Made by a program: the position numbers and the translations under genes. 64,000 nucleotides of DNA from Ascoidea asiatica (taxonomy: Eukaryota > Ascomycota > Saccharomycetes > Ascoideales > Ascoideaceae), in contig BCKQ01000030.1 in the NCBI GenBank assembly GCA_001600695.1, positions 1-64,000 of the forward strand. Direction: 5' to 3'. Positions within the stretch are counted from its first letter, which is position 1. Every line of letters starts with the position of its first letter. The notes below the pieces were generated by a model. It did no database searches, had not been told where the DNA came from, and worked only from the letters and a program-made list of their open reading frames with translations. Below are positions 10,817-20,444 of this stretch, one piece after another.

Positions 10817-11384
10817 TTTTTTTATTATTTCTTTAAATATTTTAAATATTCTATTACTTTCAATAATCTTATAACCTATTAACCAAGTTTAAATATGAAT
10901 ATAAATATGAATATGAATATGAATATGAATATGAATATGGATATAGATATAGATATCAATATATACACACTATTATTTCAATAAATATAATTATAAAAAT
11001 TCCATTTGTCTTTTTATCTCTTTTTTTTTCACTCTCGACCAAATGAAAAAAATTAAAAGCAAAAAAGCAAAAAAGCAAAAAAATAAAAAATTAAAAAAAT
11101 AAAAATAAAAATAAATCCGCCACCGGATCAAATCCGTACTATATTTGTGCGGATACGGATACTGTATATGGCGCAGTAATTACCCATTTCGTATTTCGAT
11201 GTGGCTTTGTTTATTTGTTGCTTGTTTTATTTTGTTATCAGTTGAAAGAACAAAAAAACAAAGGGAAATTGAATTGAATTGAATTGAATTGAATTGAATT
11301 GAATTGAATTGAATTAAATTACTTTTATTATTCACTGATGATACTGAATATATTTTGATTTATAACACTTCTTTAATACCAATA
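10817..11384. other. NMD3-APS3 divergent intergenic region
   Basis: A 568-base divergent promoter region. It contains an ATGAAT/ATATGA tandem array (10894-10940), a GAATT array of about ten units (11268-11318) and a compact cluster of CGGAT/ATCCG words (11115-11160) listed separately. No extra gene is seen. Confidence 0.6.
11115..11160. promoter_or_regulatory. Cluster of five CGGAT/ATCCG words
   Basis: Five copies of the pentamer CGGAT or its complement lie within 46 bases: 11115, 11124, 11132, 11150 and 11156. The surrounding DNA is almost pure A and T, so the cluster stands out. It sits between NMD3 and APS3. Zn2Cys6 proteins often bind CGG words, so a binding cluster is plausible. The factor is unknown. 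Confidence 0.4.
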
Positions 11385-12016
11385 ATGATTCATTCGGTTC
11401 TAATATGTATGTATGTTTTATTTGTATTCAGAATGAAAAAGAAATAATTCAAAAATGTGCGTTTTTCTAACATAATTTCATAATTATAGTCAATAATGAT
11501 GGTTTACCAAGATTATTAAAATTTTATACACCAGTAGAAATTTCAACACAAATATTATTATTAAAACAAGTTCATCAACTTGTATCTCAAAGACCAGCTG
11601 ATCAATGTTCATTTTTAACTCCTCCTCCATTATTAGAAGGTTATGATTCAATAAGAGTAATTTATAGACATTATGCAACTTTATATTTTGTTTTCATAGT
11701 TGATGATCAAGAAAGTGAATTAGGTATATTAGATTTAATTCAAGTTTTTGTTGAATGTTTAGATCAATGTTTTCAAAATGTCTGTGAATTAGATTTAGTT
11801 TTTGGTTGGCAAACTTTAGAAACTGTATTAGATGAAATTGTACAAGCTGGAATGGTAATTGATACAAATATTAAAAGAATTGTACAAGCTGTTGATGAAT
11901 TAAATGCTCAAGAATCAAAAGAATCTTCTTCTTCTTCTTTTCCATCTGCTTCAAGTATATTTCAAGCAATGGCAAGAGATTCAAGANTATCCGGTCTTGG
12001 TTGGGCTGGTCATTAA
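11385..12016 (+). CDS. APS3: AP-3 complex sigma subunit (Aps3), one intron
   Basis: Small sigma chain of the AP-3 adaptor, which sorts cargo from Golgi to vacuole. Two exons: 11385-11406 and 11490-12016. The 83-base intron begins GTATGT and ends ATTATAG, with a TTCTAAC branch word about 20 bases before the acceptor. Splicing gives MIHSVLIFNNDGLPRLLKFY and 182 residues in total. RHYATLYFVFIVDDQESELG, LDLIQVFVE and ELDLVFGWQTLETVLDEIV are family landmarks. The C-terminal tail is Ser-rich. Without splicing, no ATG opens the long frame. One N lies near the end. I recall that the baker's yeast gene also has an intron. Confidence 0.93.
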
Positions 12017-12249
12017 TTATATATACATATACATATATATAAATTTATACCCAATATTGTAAAATAATTGATTACATACATACATACTTACATACTTAAA
12101 TAAAAAAGTGAATGAAAATAAAATGAAAGGAAAGGAAAGAAAATGAAAACTTAAACCAAATAGAAACGTAATAAAAACAAAAAGTAATAAGAAATACAAT
12201 AAAAAAAACAAAATTAATAAAAACAAAACTTTTATATTAAATTACTAAA

Positions 12250-13716
12250 TTATTCATATTTTTTCATAAATTCTTCATGAAATATTTCCCATCTTTTAAT
12301 CCAATCTTCTCCTGGTGCTAACATTGTTGTTCTAATATGATATGTACCTTCTTTTTGTCCAAATCCAGATCCTGGAACTGCACAAATTCCAGTATTTTCT
12401 AATAATTCTGAACAATAAAGTTCATCAGCTTCTTCATTATTTTTTTTAGCTAATTCAATTGCTTTTTTTGGTATTGAAATTTTTGGAAATAAATACATTG
12501 CACCTTGTGGTTTAATACATGAAACACCTTTCATTTTTTTAAATGAATTAAATAATTTATAAGCTCTTTCAGTTAAAGCATCATGAATATTTTTTCTTTC
12601 ATTTTGATCTAATTCAAAACTTTCTTCACCTTCTTTTGGTGGATTACACATTAATTCAACTAAACTTTGTCCAGAAACTGAAGAACATAAAGAAATTGAA
12701 GCTAATTTTAATATAATTTCTTTAACTTCAGGTTTAAAACCAACTAATTCCATATAACCACCTCTTTGACCACATTCACCAGAAACACCTTTTGAAGTTG
12801 AATGTAAAGAAGCTAATTGAACATTATTAAATTTACCATCTGGATTTTCTCTTTGTAAAATTCTTAAAATTTTTTTAAAAGAAATAAATTTTCCATTATA
12901 AATATTTTCTTGATAAACTTCATCAGCAATTAAAACTATACCATATTTTGCAGAAATTGTAATTAAAGATCTTATATCAGTTTCATTTAAAATTGCACCA
13001 GTTGGATTACCTGGATTTATAACAACTAAACCTTTAATTTTAATATTTTTTGAAATTGTTTCTTCAATAATTTTTGAAATTTCTTCTGGTTTTGTTGACC
13101 AATTATTTTCTTCATTTAAATAATAAGGTATTGGATTTGAATTATTTAAAGCTAAAGTTGCAGTATATAAAGGATATTGTGGTATTGGAATTAATAAACC
13201 AGTATCTTTACCAACACATAAAGTTGTTAATAAATAATTAACACCAGTTGAAGCACCAGAAGTTAAAAAAATATCATCTGGATTACTATATTCATCATCT
13301 CTTCTTGATAAAAAATTTGCAACTCTTTGTCTAATAAATTTAACACCTTGAGAATTTGAATAAGCACCAATTGAACCAATATTTTCAATAAGATCTTTTG
13401 CTCTATTAATAACATCAATTGGATAAATTTTAGAAATTTGATTATAATTTAATAATTCAGGAAATTGTAATAAAGATAAAACACTTCTATAAAAAGTTAA
13501 TGGTTTTTGATCTAATTGTTGTGGATTACCAATATTTGCATTAATAATTTTTGGAAATGGTAATGAATTTGGATCTTTAATTAAAATTTCTTTTAATTCT
13601 TCTGCTCTTGAAGCAATTTTACCACGAACAGCATATTTTGCAGATATTGTTAATGGATTTAAATCATGTTTTGATAATTTATCAGCAGGAGTAAAATTAT
13701 GTTCAATTGATGACAT
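12250..13716 (-). CDS. ALT1: Alanine transaminase
   Basis: PLP-dependent enzyme interconverting alanine plus 2-oxoglutarate and pyruvate plus glutamate. 488 residues. Landmarks are INANIGNPQQLDQKPLTFYR, GAYSNSQGVKFIRQRVA, NPGNPTGAIL, ADEVYQENIYN, and the PLP lysine in STSKGVSGECGQRGGY (Lys about residue 309). The C-terminus has GSGFGQKEGTYHIRTT. The start MSSIEHNFTPADKL shows no strong mitochondrial presequence, so I favour a cytosolic form; baker's yeast has a mitochondrial Alt1 and a cytosolic Alt2. Start is the ATG at 13716. It converges on APS3. Confidence 0.92.
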   Translation of the reverse strand: MSSIEHNFTPADKLSKHDLNPLTISAKYAVRGKIASRAEELKEILIKDPNSLPFPKIINANIGNPQQLDQKPLTFYRSVLSLLQFPELLNYNQISKIYPIDVINRAKDLIENIGSIGAYSNSQGVKFIRQRVANFLSRRDDEYSNPDDIFLTSGASTGVNYLLTTLCVGKDTGLLIPIPQYPLYTATLALNNSNPIPYYLNEENNWSTKPEEISKIIEETISKNIKIKGLVVINPGNPTGAILNETDIRSLITISAKYGIVLIADEVYQENIYNGKFISFKKILRILQRENPDGKFNNVQLASLHSTSKGVSGECGQRGGYMELVGFKPEVKEIILKLASISLCSSVSGQSLVELMCNPPKEGEESFELDQNERKNIHDALTERAYKLFNSFKKMKGVSCIKPQGAMYLFPKISIPKKAIELAKKNNEEADELYCSELLENTGICAVPGSGFGQKEGTYHIRTTMLAPGEDWIKRWEIFHEEFMKKYE

Positions 13717-14060
13717 TTTTAAAAAGTATTATAAGTAATAAGTAATAAGTAATAAAGAATTTAAAATTTAAAATTTAGAATTATGAATTATGAATTATGA
13801 ATTATGAATTATGAATTATGAATTATGAATTATGAATTATGAATTATGAATTATAAACTTATTAAATATTTATATAAATATTTATATTTGATACGCAATA
13901 ATATTAAAATGAAAATAATATTAGAGTTTTGTTAAAAAGTTTTGATAATTAATTATAATGAAAATAAAAAGATTGTCTTAAAGTGAATTAAAAATAATGG
14001 AAAAATGGAATATAAAATTTTAAATAAAAATAAAATAGACAAATATCTGAGGTTTTTATA

Positions 14061-14063
<3 letters not shown>

Positions 14064-14094
<31 letters not shown>

Positions 14095-14126
14095 AAAAAA
14101 TAAAAAAAAAAAAAAAAAAAAAATTA

Positions 14127-14189
<63 letters not shown>
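14064..14189. repeat. Alternating homopolymer block: T27, A-rich, T28, A31
   Basis: Runs of T (14064-14090), A-rich with three single T bases or TT (14091-14130), T (14131-14158) and A (14159-14189) follow directly on each other. Each T run can pair with an adjacent A run, so the block could form nested hairpins. Exact lengths are likely unreliable, because homopolymers of this size are poorly sequenced and assembled. Confidence 0.8.
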
Positions 14190-14191
<2 letters not shown>

Positions 14192-14371
14192 TGAAATTTA
14201 AGAATATGTTATTATTTTAGTTATCTTACTTAATTTTTTTTTTATAATTCTTTTATCTTCAAATCGTCAAATCTTAAAATCAGAAAGTGAAATCAAGAAA
14301 AGACAGAAAAAAAAAATATATTTTTTTTTCTGACAATTTCGTATATAAAAAACTGAGAGTTAAATTTTAAA

Positions 14372-14629
14372 ATGTCGAAAAGTGGAAAAGTGAAATTTAC
14401 TCATAAATTTTCTGGAATCGGAGCAGAGCCGCTTATCAGGATCCGGATACAAGAAGAAGGTCACGCGGCCTGGGATNAGGGGTTCGGTTGTGGANGGGTG
14501 CTTTGTTATCGGGAATCGGAGGATTTTAAAAGCATTTTGGGAAAGTTAAAAAAGGTGTATTTTTTATGTTTTAGGCGAGACAGCAGAAGAAGAAGAAGAA
14601 GAAGAAGAAGAGAAATAATATTATAAAGG
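14372..14629 (+). CDS. Doubtful 84-residue open frame
   Basis: Starts at an AAA-ATG in a plausible leader and encodes about 84 residues ending in an Arg run made by a GAA/AGA microsatellite. It contains two N bases. The first ~60 residues (HKFSGIGAEPLIRIRIQEEG) are not low complexity but match no family I recognise. Codons are GC-richer than in neighbouring genes. It may be a fragment or chance. Confidence 0.15.
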
Positions 14630-15431
14630 ATGTTATAGGATATAATAGGATAAAATGTGTTTGATTTGATTTGTTTTGTTTTGTTGGTGAAAATCTGGGG
14701 TTGAGATAATAATATTATTAAAATATTGTAAAAAATTAGAGGTTTTGAAGTACAGTAAAATTTATAATTTATTTTTATGCTTTTACATCCCTAGAGGAGA
14801 TTATACAATTTTACTCGTTTTGTTTTTGAAATATTTCATTTGATAATGATTAAATCTACTTAGTTTTGACAATTTTCTTCAATGCTTTCAAATTTATTTA
14901 TTTTTGTTGGTAATTAAAAGAAAGTTTCTAATCTTTGTTTTTTTATGTATTCTTAATTTCTCGGAATAGAATAACTAATTATACCGCAAAAGAGAAAGAA
15001 CTAATGAAGTTACCAATTGTAATTTTTTTTTGCTTTTTTTATTCTGTTTGAATGTTTTTAATAAATAAAAAGAATACGAATATTTTAAATTTAAAGTAAC
15101 TGATTATATTTTGTCGGAAAGAATAAAATTAAAAAAAATAACAAGTAAATATAAAAAGAGGAGTTAGAACTGAAGTTTTATTACCAATTGGATTGAAAAA
15201 AGAGTGGAATTAAATATTTATAATATTACAATAATAGAATAATAGAATAATAGAATATTAATTAAATATTCTTAATATTTTCTCCACTATAATCAGAAAC
15301 ATTGGATTCAAGAATACTTTCAAAAGTACCAATATTCTAGGAAATAATGAAAACAATCAAATAATGATGTAGTTTACACAAAAATTCATTGGTCTTTTCA
15401 GTAAAACTCGTTTCAAATTCTTCAACTTCTG

Positions 15432-15728
15432 ATGAAAATGAGACAAAAACTTTCATCTTGCCCAGATTTTCAGCGGGTCTTTCACTCTTTCTGGAAGGGC
15501 CCTGCTACCGGGACAAACTGGGTTAATGTCTTTAAAGAGCCCATCGCGGCCGTGCTAAGCGGATCCAGATATGTCAGCTCGCGCGCTAACCTCAGTACAG
15601 CGGCATTGGATTCCAAATACTCTGCATACACCGGAGTCCAGCCACGCTCGGCTCCGCTCCTAACCGGACAATCAGTCATAGGAACGACCGTCGACGGAGA
15701 TTGCTACAATCCGTCTCCAGCCACTTGA
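15432..15728 (+). other. GC-rich island with open frames on both strands
   Basis: The core of a GC-rich island in very AT-rich DNA. A 98-codon frame from the ATG at 15432 and a 65-codon frame on the opposite strand (15482-15679) overlap. Neither resembles a family known to me. I compared the stretch by memory with 18S, 25S and tRNA sequence and saw no match. A perfect 14-base palindrome, GCGGAGATCTCCGC, lies just downstream at 15805-15818. It may be foreign, a gene relic or a GC-biased recombination site. Confidence 0.3.
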
Positions 15729-16692
15729 ACAAACAACTGGAACTGTGGCTCATTCTTGTTTCAGAATTGCCGTTCGTATAGCTTTTTCGTATGGCAATCA
15801 GCGAGCGGAGATCTCCGCCAACCACTTCAATGGATCTAATTTACTAGTCGCACTCTCCTCAAAATGGCAAATGATATTTTTATTGATGTGGCTGTGCAGA
15901 ATATGGGCTCCAAACCCGCACGGCTGGCTTTTAGTAATAAGCGTGTTACGTAATGCGAGTCCTCGTTTGCGGGTTGCGTATGCGAATAGAACCGTTCAAA
16001 GAATGTTTAATTTTGTATCTTTCTTTTATGTTTTTATGTTTTTATGTTTTTATTTTTTGTTTATTTCTTCAATCCATCTTTTATTTCATTCATCCATCAA
16101 AATCAAGTCAAATCAAATAATAATAATAATAATAATCATATTCAATTGAATATTGCTTTTACTTATTTTATTCTCTTTTGTGGTTTGGTTTCTGTTCGAG
16201 GATATAATGAAGAATCTTCCTGAGTTTTGTATTCTCTTAACTATCCAGCTTTTATCTGACAGTAATAATATACGTAATCTACGTAATATACATAATCTAA
16301 GTAATCTATCTTAACCTTATGAATATGTAACTCAGAATAATAAAGGAAATAATGAAGTAATAAAATAGTAAAATGTCAAAATTAATGAAATAATCTCCTT
16401 TTTTATTCAATAAATAATATATATATAACATTTCCTGATTAAAAGGTATTTAATAATGATCATTTAATTCTTTTTTATATTTTATTCAAAATTCTTTTAA
16501 AAGAAAAAATAATTACAGTATATGATATGAAACTTAAAAATATTAACATGTATTATTCAAAAAATGAAGAAGTAAAATCTAAAGCTAAAATTCAAATTCA
16601 TATTCAATTTTAATTTTTGAAACTTCTGTCAATTTTATTCATTAATATTAATAATATTAATAATATTAATAATATTAATAATATTAATAATA

Positions 16693-18387
16693 ATGGTTAT
16701 GGATAATTTGAATTGGATTTCCGTTAATAATTTAACAAATAATTTTTCAAATAATATAAAATTTAAAAAAAATTTATTAATTGAAAAATCTAAGAATATT
16801 AAATTAAATTCAAATACTTTAAATTCTTCAATTACTTTAAATAATTTAACTAATTTAAGTAACTTAAGTAACTTAAGTAACTTAAATAATAAAATTAAAT
16901 TAAATAATTTCTCAATTCAATTACGAAATGGAATTGGAATTAGAAAAGGAAGTGGAAATAAAAATTTAAATGTAAATGAAAATGGAAATGAAAATGTAAC
17001 TGTAAATGAAAATATCATCGAAAATGAAAATGAAAATGAAAATGAAAATGAATTTATTAATAATCACATCAATACTAATAAAATTGATTTAATTGATCAA
17101 AATAATCAAGATAATTTTAATTCAAATTTCAACTCACCTAATAATTCTAATTTACATTCTGATATACTTTCTGATTTTAATTCAATTTCAAATTCAAATT
17201 TTCATTCAATTAAAACTATAGATTATAATAGTTTATTAACTCCAAGTATTCCAATTATTTCAAATGATTTTAATAATAATTCTATAAATAATACCTCAAA
17301 TGAATTAGAATTCTTAGAATTAGATCCTTGGAATAATTTAGATAATTTAGATAATTTAAATTTAAATAATTTAATAATAAATTTTAAAAAATTTAATTCA
17401 AATTTATATAAATTAAAAAAACAATTTTATAATTATAATTCAAAAATTTCTTTATTTTTAATATATTCAAAAAATTTAAATTTAAATTATTATAATCTAA
17501 CAAAACCATTTAATAATTTTGAAAATAAAATCTTACATATTTCTGATAAAATTAATTTTATTAATCATAAAACTATAAATTCAATAGAATCTTTAATAAA
17601 TAATGAATTAAATTCATTTTTAGATTATTTTAATAATTTATTTAAAAATTTAAATTTAATTTCAATAAAAATTAAAAAATTATTTAATAAATTTTATAAA
17701 AATAAATTAAATTCAAATTATTTATTAATTAATGATTTACCTTTATTTTTAATTTATTTTAAAAAAATTATAAATTATTTAATTTTAAAATTTATTAATT
17801 TACAATCTTCAATTTTTTTTAAATTTTTAAATTCATTTAATTCAATAAAATTAATTTATAAATTTGAAATTTATGGTTATAATGAAATTATTAATCAATT
17901 TAATTTAAAAATTAAAATTCCAATAAAAAAAATTGAAAATTTTAATTTAATTAAAACTAAACAAATTTTTTTAAATGAAGATTATGAAGATGAACTTTAT
18001 AAAGATTATGATTTAAAAATTCAAAAAAGAGAAAATTTAATTGAAAAAAATTCATATAAAGATTATTATAATAATAATGAATTTAATAATGAATTTAATG
18101 AATCCAATGAATCTGATTCTGATAAATCTAATGATGATAATTATGATAATGATGACAATCATTATGACGATAATAATGAAAGAAAACCAATTTTAATTCA
18201 AAAATCAATTAAATCATATTGTATTGTAAAATTTGAATTTATAGCTCAAAAAGAAACAGATTTATCACTGATTTTAAATGAAAAAATAAAAATTTTAGAT
18301 AATTCAAATGAAAATGGTTGGTGGTTTGGTGAAAATAAATTTGGTAATAAAGGTTATTTTCCTTCAAATTATGTTCAATTACTTTAA
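16693..18387 (+). CDS. SH3-domain protein with a helical (possibly BAR-like) middle
   Basis: 564 residues. The C-terminal ~57 residues form a clear SH3 domain: AQKETDLSLILNEKIKILD, then NGWWFGENKFGNKGYFPSNY with the paired Trp and the ligand-binding PxNY. Residues about 225-400 are a long Leu/Ile/Lys/Asn region with heptad-like spacing and mixed charge (LKKQFYNYNSKISLFLIYSK). It could be a BAR-type membrane-bending helical bundle, but the evidence is only general pattern. The N-terminus is Asn-rich and disordered. Such architecture suggests a cortical actin or endocytic adaptor. An ATG two codons later is an alternative start. Confidence 0.65.
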   Translation: MVMDNLNWISVNNLTNNFSNNIKFKKNLLIEKSKNIKLNSNTLNSSITLNNLTNLSNLSNLSNLNNKIKLNNFSIQLRNGIGIRKGSGNKNLNVNENGNENVTVNENIIENENENENENEFINNHINTNKIDLIDQNNQDNFNSNFNSPNNSNLHSDILSDFNSISNSNFHSIKTIDYNSLLTPSIPIISNDFNNNSINNTSNELEFLELDPWNNLDNLDNLNLNNLIINFKKFNSNLYKLKKQFYNYNSKISLFLIYSKNLNLNYYNLTKPFNNFENKILHISDKINFINHKTINSIESLINNELNSFLDYFNNLFKNLNLISIKIKKLFNKFYKNKLNSNYLLINDLPLFLIYFKKIINYLILKFINLQSSIFFKFLNSFNSIKLIYKFEIYGYNEIINQFNLKIKIPIKKIENFNLIKTKQIFLNEDYEDELYKDYDLKIQKRENLIEKNSYKDYYNNNEFNNEFNESNESDSDKSNDDNYDNDDNHYDDNNERKPILIQKSIKSYCIVKFEFIAQKETDLSLILNEKIKILDNSNENGWWFGENKFGNKGYFPSNYVQLL

Positions 18388-18437
18388 ATTATATATTCCT
18401 TATGTTTTTTATAGTCTTTATANATTATTATAATAAT

Positions 18438-18626
18438 TCAATGATTATTAACTAGAATTGAATATTTAAGATTATTAGTATAATCAAATTCATCATTATT
18501 ATCATCATCATCGTCATTATCATTTTGTTCAATAATATTTAGTATTTCCATGAGAATTTTTTCAAATTCTTCTGAATAAAATTTAATTTCACTATTTTCC
18601 ATATGATTTGAGATACTATTATTATC

Positions 18627-18683
<57 letters not shown>

Positions 18684-19319
18684 TAGATTATTAACTAAAT
18701 CATTTTCTAAATCACTATCTAAATCATCAATAAAATCATCATCATCATCAAGATTATTGAGATTATTTAGATTATTATTAAGATTATTATTATTAAAATT
18801 ATGATTTTTAAAAGCATCAGTTAATTTACTTATTGATTGATCTTCATTATTATTAATTACTTTAATTTTCAAATTCCAAATTTCATATAATTTTTCTTTA
18901 TTTTTTTGAACTTTATGATTATTATTATGATGATTATTATGATTGTTATGACTATTGTAGTTATAGTTTGTATAATTATCTTCTTCTTCAGCTTCATATC
19001 CATANTTATCACTATCACTTTCATCACTTTCATTATTGGTATTGATATTATTATTTATTATTCCAGTCAGTGCATTATGAACACCTTTATCATATAATTT
19101 TGTTAATAAACCTCCCCATTTATAACTTCCATAAGAGTTATTATTATTATTAGTTTCATTATTATTTGTTATATGTTTCTGTTTTTTCTTTTTTTTCTTT
19201 TTAGATGATGATATTTCTTTAATTTTAAAGAATTTTATTGAAATTTTACAAATTTTATAATCATTGATAAAACTTGAACTATCACTTGAATTTAAATTTG
19301 AATTTGAATTTGAATTGAA

Positions 19320-19354
<35 letters not shown>

Positions 19355-19526
19355 CATTATTAATATTTGAAATGTCATTTGAATTTAAAATTGGTATTGA
19401 ATTGTTGTTATTATTTGTATTATTTACGTTGATATTTATATTTGAATTTGATGAATTGAAATTAATACTATCATATGAATTCAATAATGAACTTGAATTT
19501 CTCGTACTATTATTATTATTATTGAT

Positions 19527-19574
<48 letters not shown>

Positions 19575-19814
19575 ATACTTATAAAATTTATTATTATTAC
19601 TATTATTTAAACTAAAATATAAATCATTTACTTTATCATCAATTAATTGATTTAAATCAGGTAAATCAATACATGGATAACTTATATTCAAGAATTCTTT
19701 TAATTCAGGTTTTATATTAACTAATAATCTTTGAAAGAATATTGTATTAATGATTCCAGTTATTGAATCTTTTAAATATTCTTTTGGTATTTTAAAATTT
19801 AAATTATATTCCAT
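18438..19814 (-). CDS. ATG101: Autophagy initiation protein Atg101
   Basis: Atg101 is the HORMA-fold partner of Atg13 in the Atg1/ULK initiation complex. 458 residues, about twice the normal ~220, because of very long Asn runs. The conserved pieces are separated by those runs. The N-terminus has LKDSITGIINTIFFQRLL and YPCIDLPDLNQLIDDKVND. The middle has SYGSYKWGG, then LYEIWNLKIKVIN. The C-terminal helix is FYSEEFEKILMEILNIIEQ. These match fungal Atg101 as I know it. Baker's yeast lacks Atg101 and uses Atg29-Atg31, so its presence is informative about lineage. The TF gene at 20445 is divergent. Confidence 0.8.
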
Positions 19815-20444
19815 TTTTTTATTTCTTACTTCATTACTTGAATCAGGAATATATGAATGTAAACTGTATGAATCAACTTGAGAATTAGTTCTTTTTGATA
19901 AGAGATTGAATAGCAGTGAGTTCTTGTTTGTTATAGTTCTTTTAGCTAGTTCTTCTAGCTATTGATTAGTTCATGAGATAGTTGATGATTATATTCCTGA
20001 TGATTAATGATTAAAATACATATATTCAGTCCCTTAAATACAATGCAAATACAATACAAAACACTCAAATATACTCAATCACTGCTATTATTACTATTAT
20101 TACTATTATTACTGCTATTACTGTTATTACAACTGACAGCAATGCCCCCAGCGGCCAATCAGCGCCAGCAGCGAGCTCTGCGCAGGCGCGAAACAGCAAA
20201 AGTTTGCCGCTGAAAAGAGCAAGAAAAGAAAAAAACAGAAAATAAACATGAAATAAAGAAAGAAATAAAGGCAAAAGAAAGAAAGAAGAAGAGCAAAACA
20301 ATGGTCAAACAGTGAATATATTCCAGAATATATCTTATTTACATACTCAAATACAAGTTAGGAATTATAGATGTTGAGCTCTCAAGTCTGGTGTCTATTC
20401 TCCATATTCATTCACACTTCTTCTAGTAATAGTAAAAGTGCAAG
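19815..20444. other. ATG101-TF divergent intergenic region with GC patch
   Basis: A 630-base divergent promoter. A TACTATTATTACT-type trinucleotide array occupies 20080-20126. It is followed at 20130-20220 by a GC-rich patch containing CGGCCAATCAGCG, a possible CCAAT box, and several GCGC words. No gene is seen here. Confidence 0.5.

Larger units (their letters stand above)
13717..16692. other. Three-kilobase gene-poor interval
   Basis: The longest stretch without a convincing gene. From left to right: an ATGAATT heptamer array (about 13785-13852), alternating homopolymer blocks (14064-14189), an 84-codon open frame at 14372 of doubtful reality, AT-rich DNA, and a GC-rich island (about 15460-16000). 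The right end is AATATT-rich (AATATTAAT repeats, 16640-16690) just before the SH3 gene. Doubtful open frames are discussed elsewhere. No RNA gene was recognised. Confidence 0.5.

Noticed and set aside
15460-16000. GC island as an rRNA or organelle fragment
   Set aside because: Compared from memory with yeast 18S, 25S and tRNA sequences on both strands, without a match.
15745-16149. 134-codon open frame after the GC island
   Set aside because: No clear start, ends in a T-rich/Ile-rich microsatellite and resembles nothing; likely chance.
19264-19575. Leu-rich open frame opposite ATG101
   Set aside because: Shadow of the Asn runs read on the other strand.
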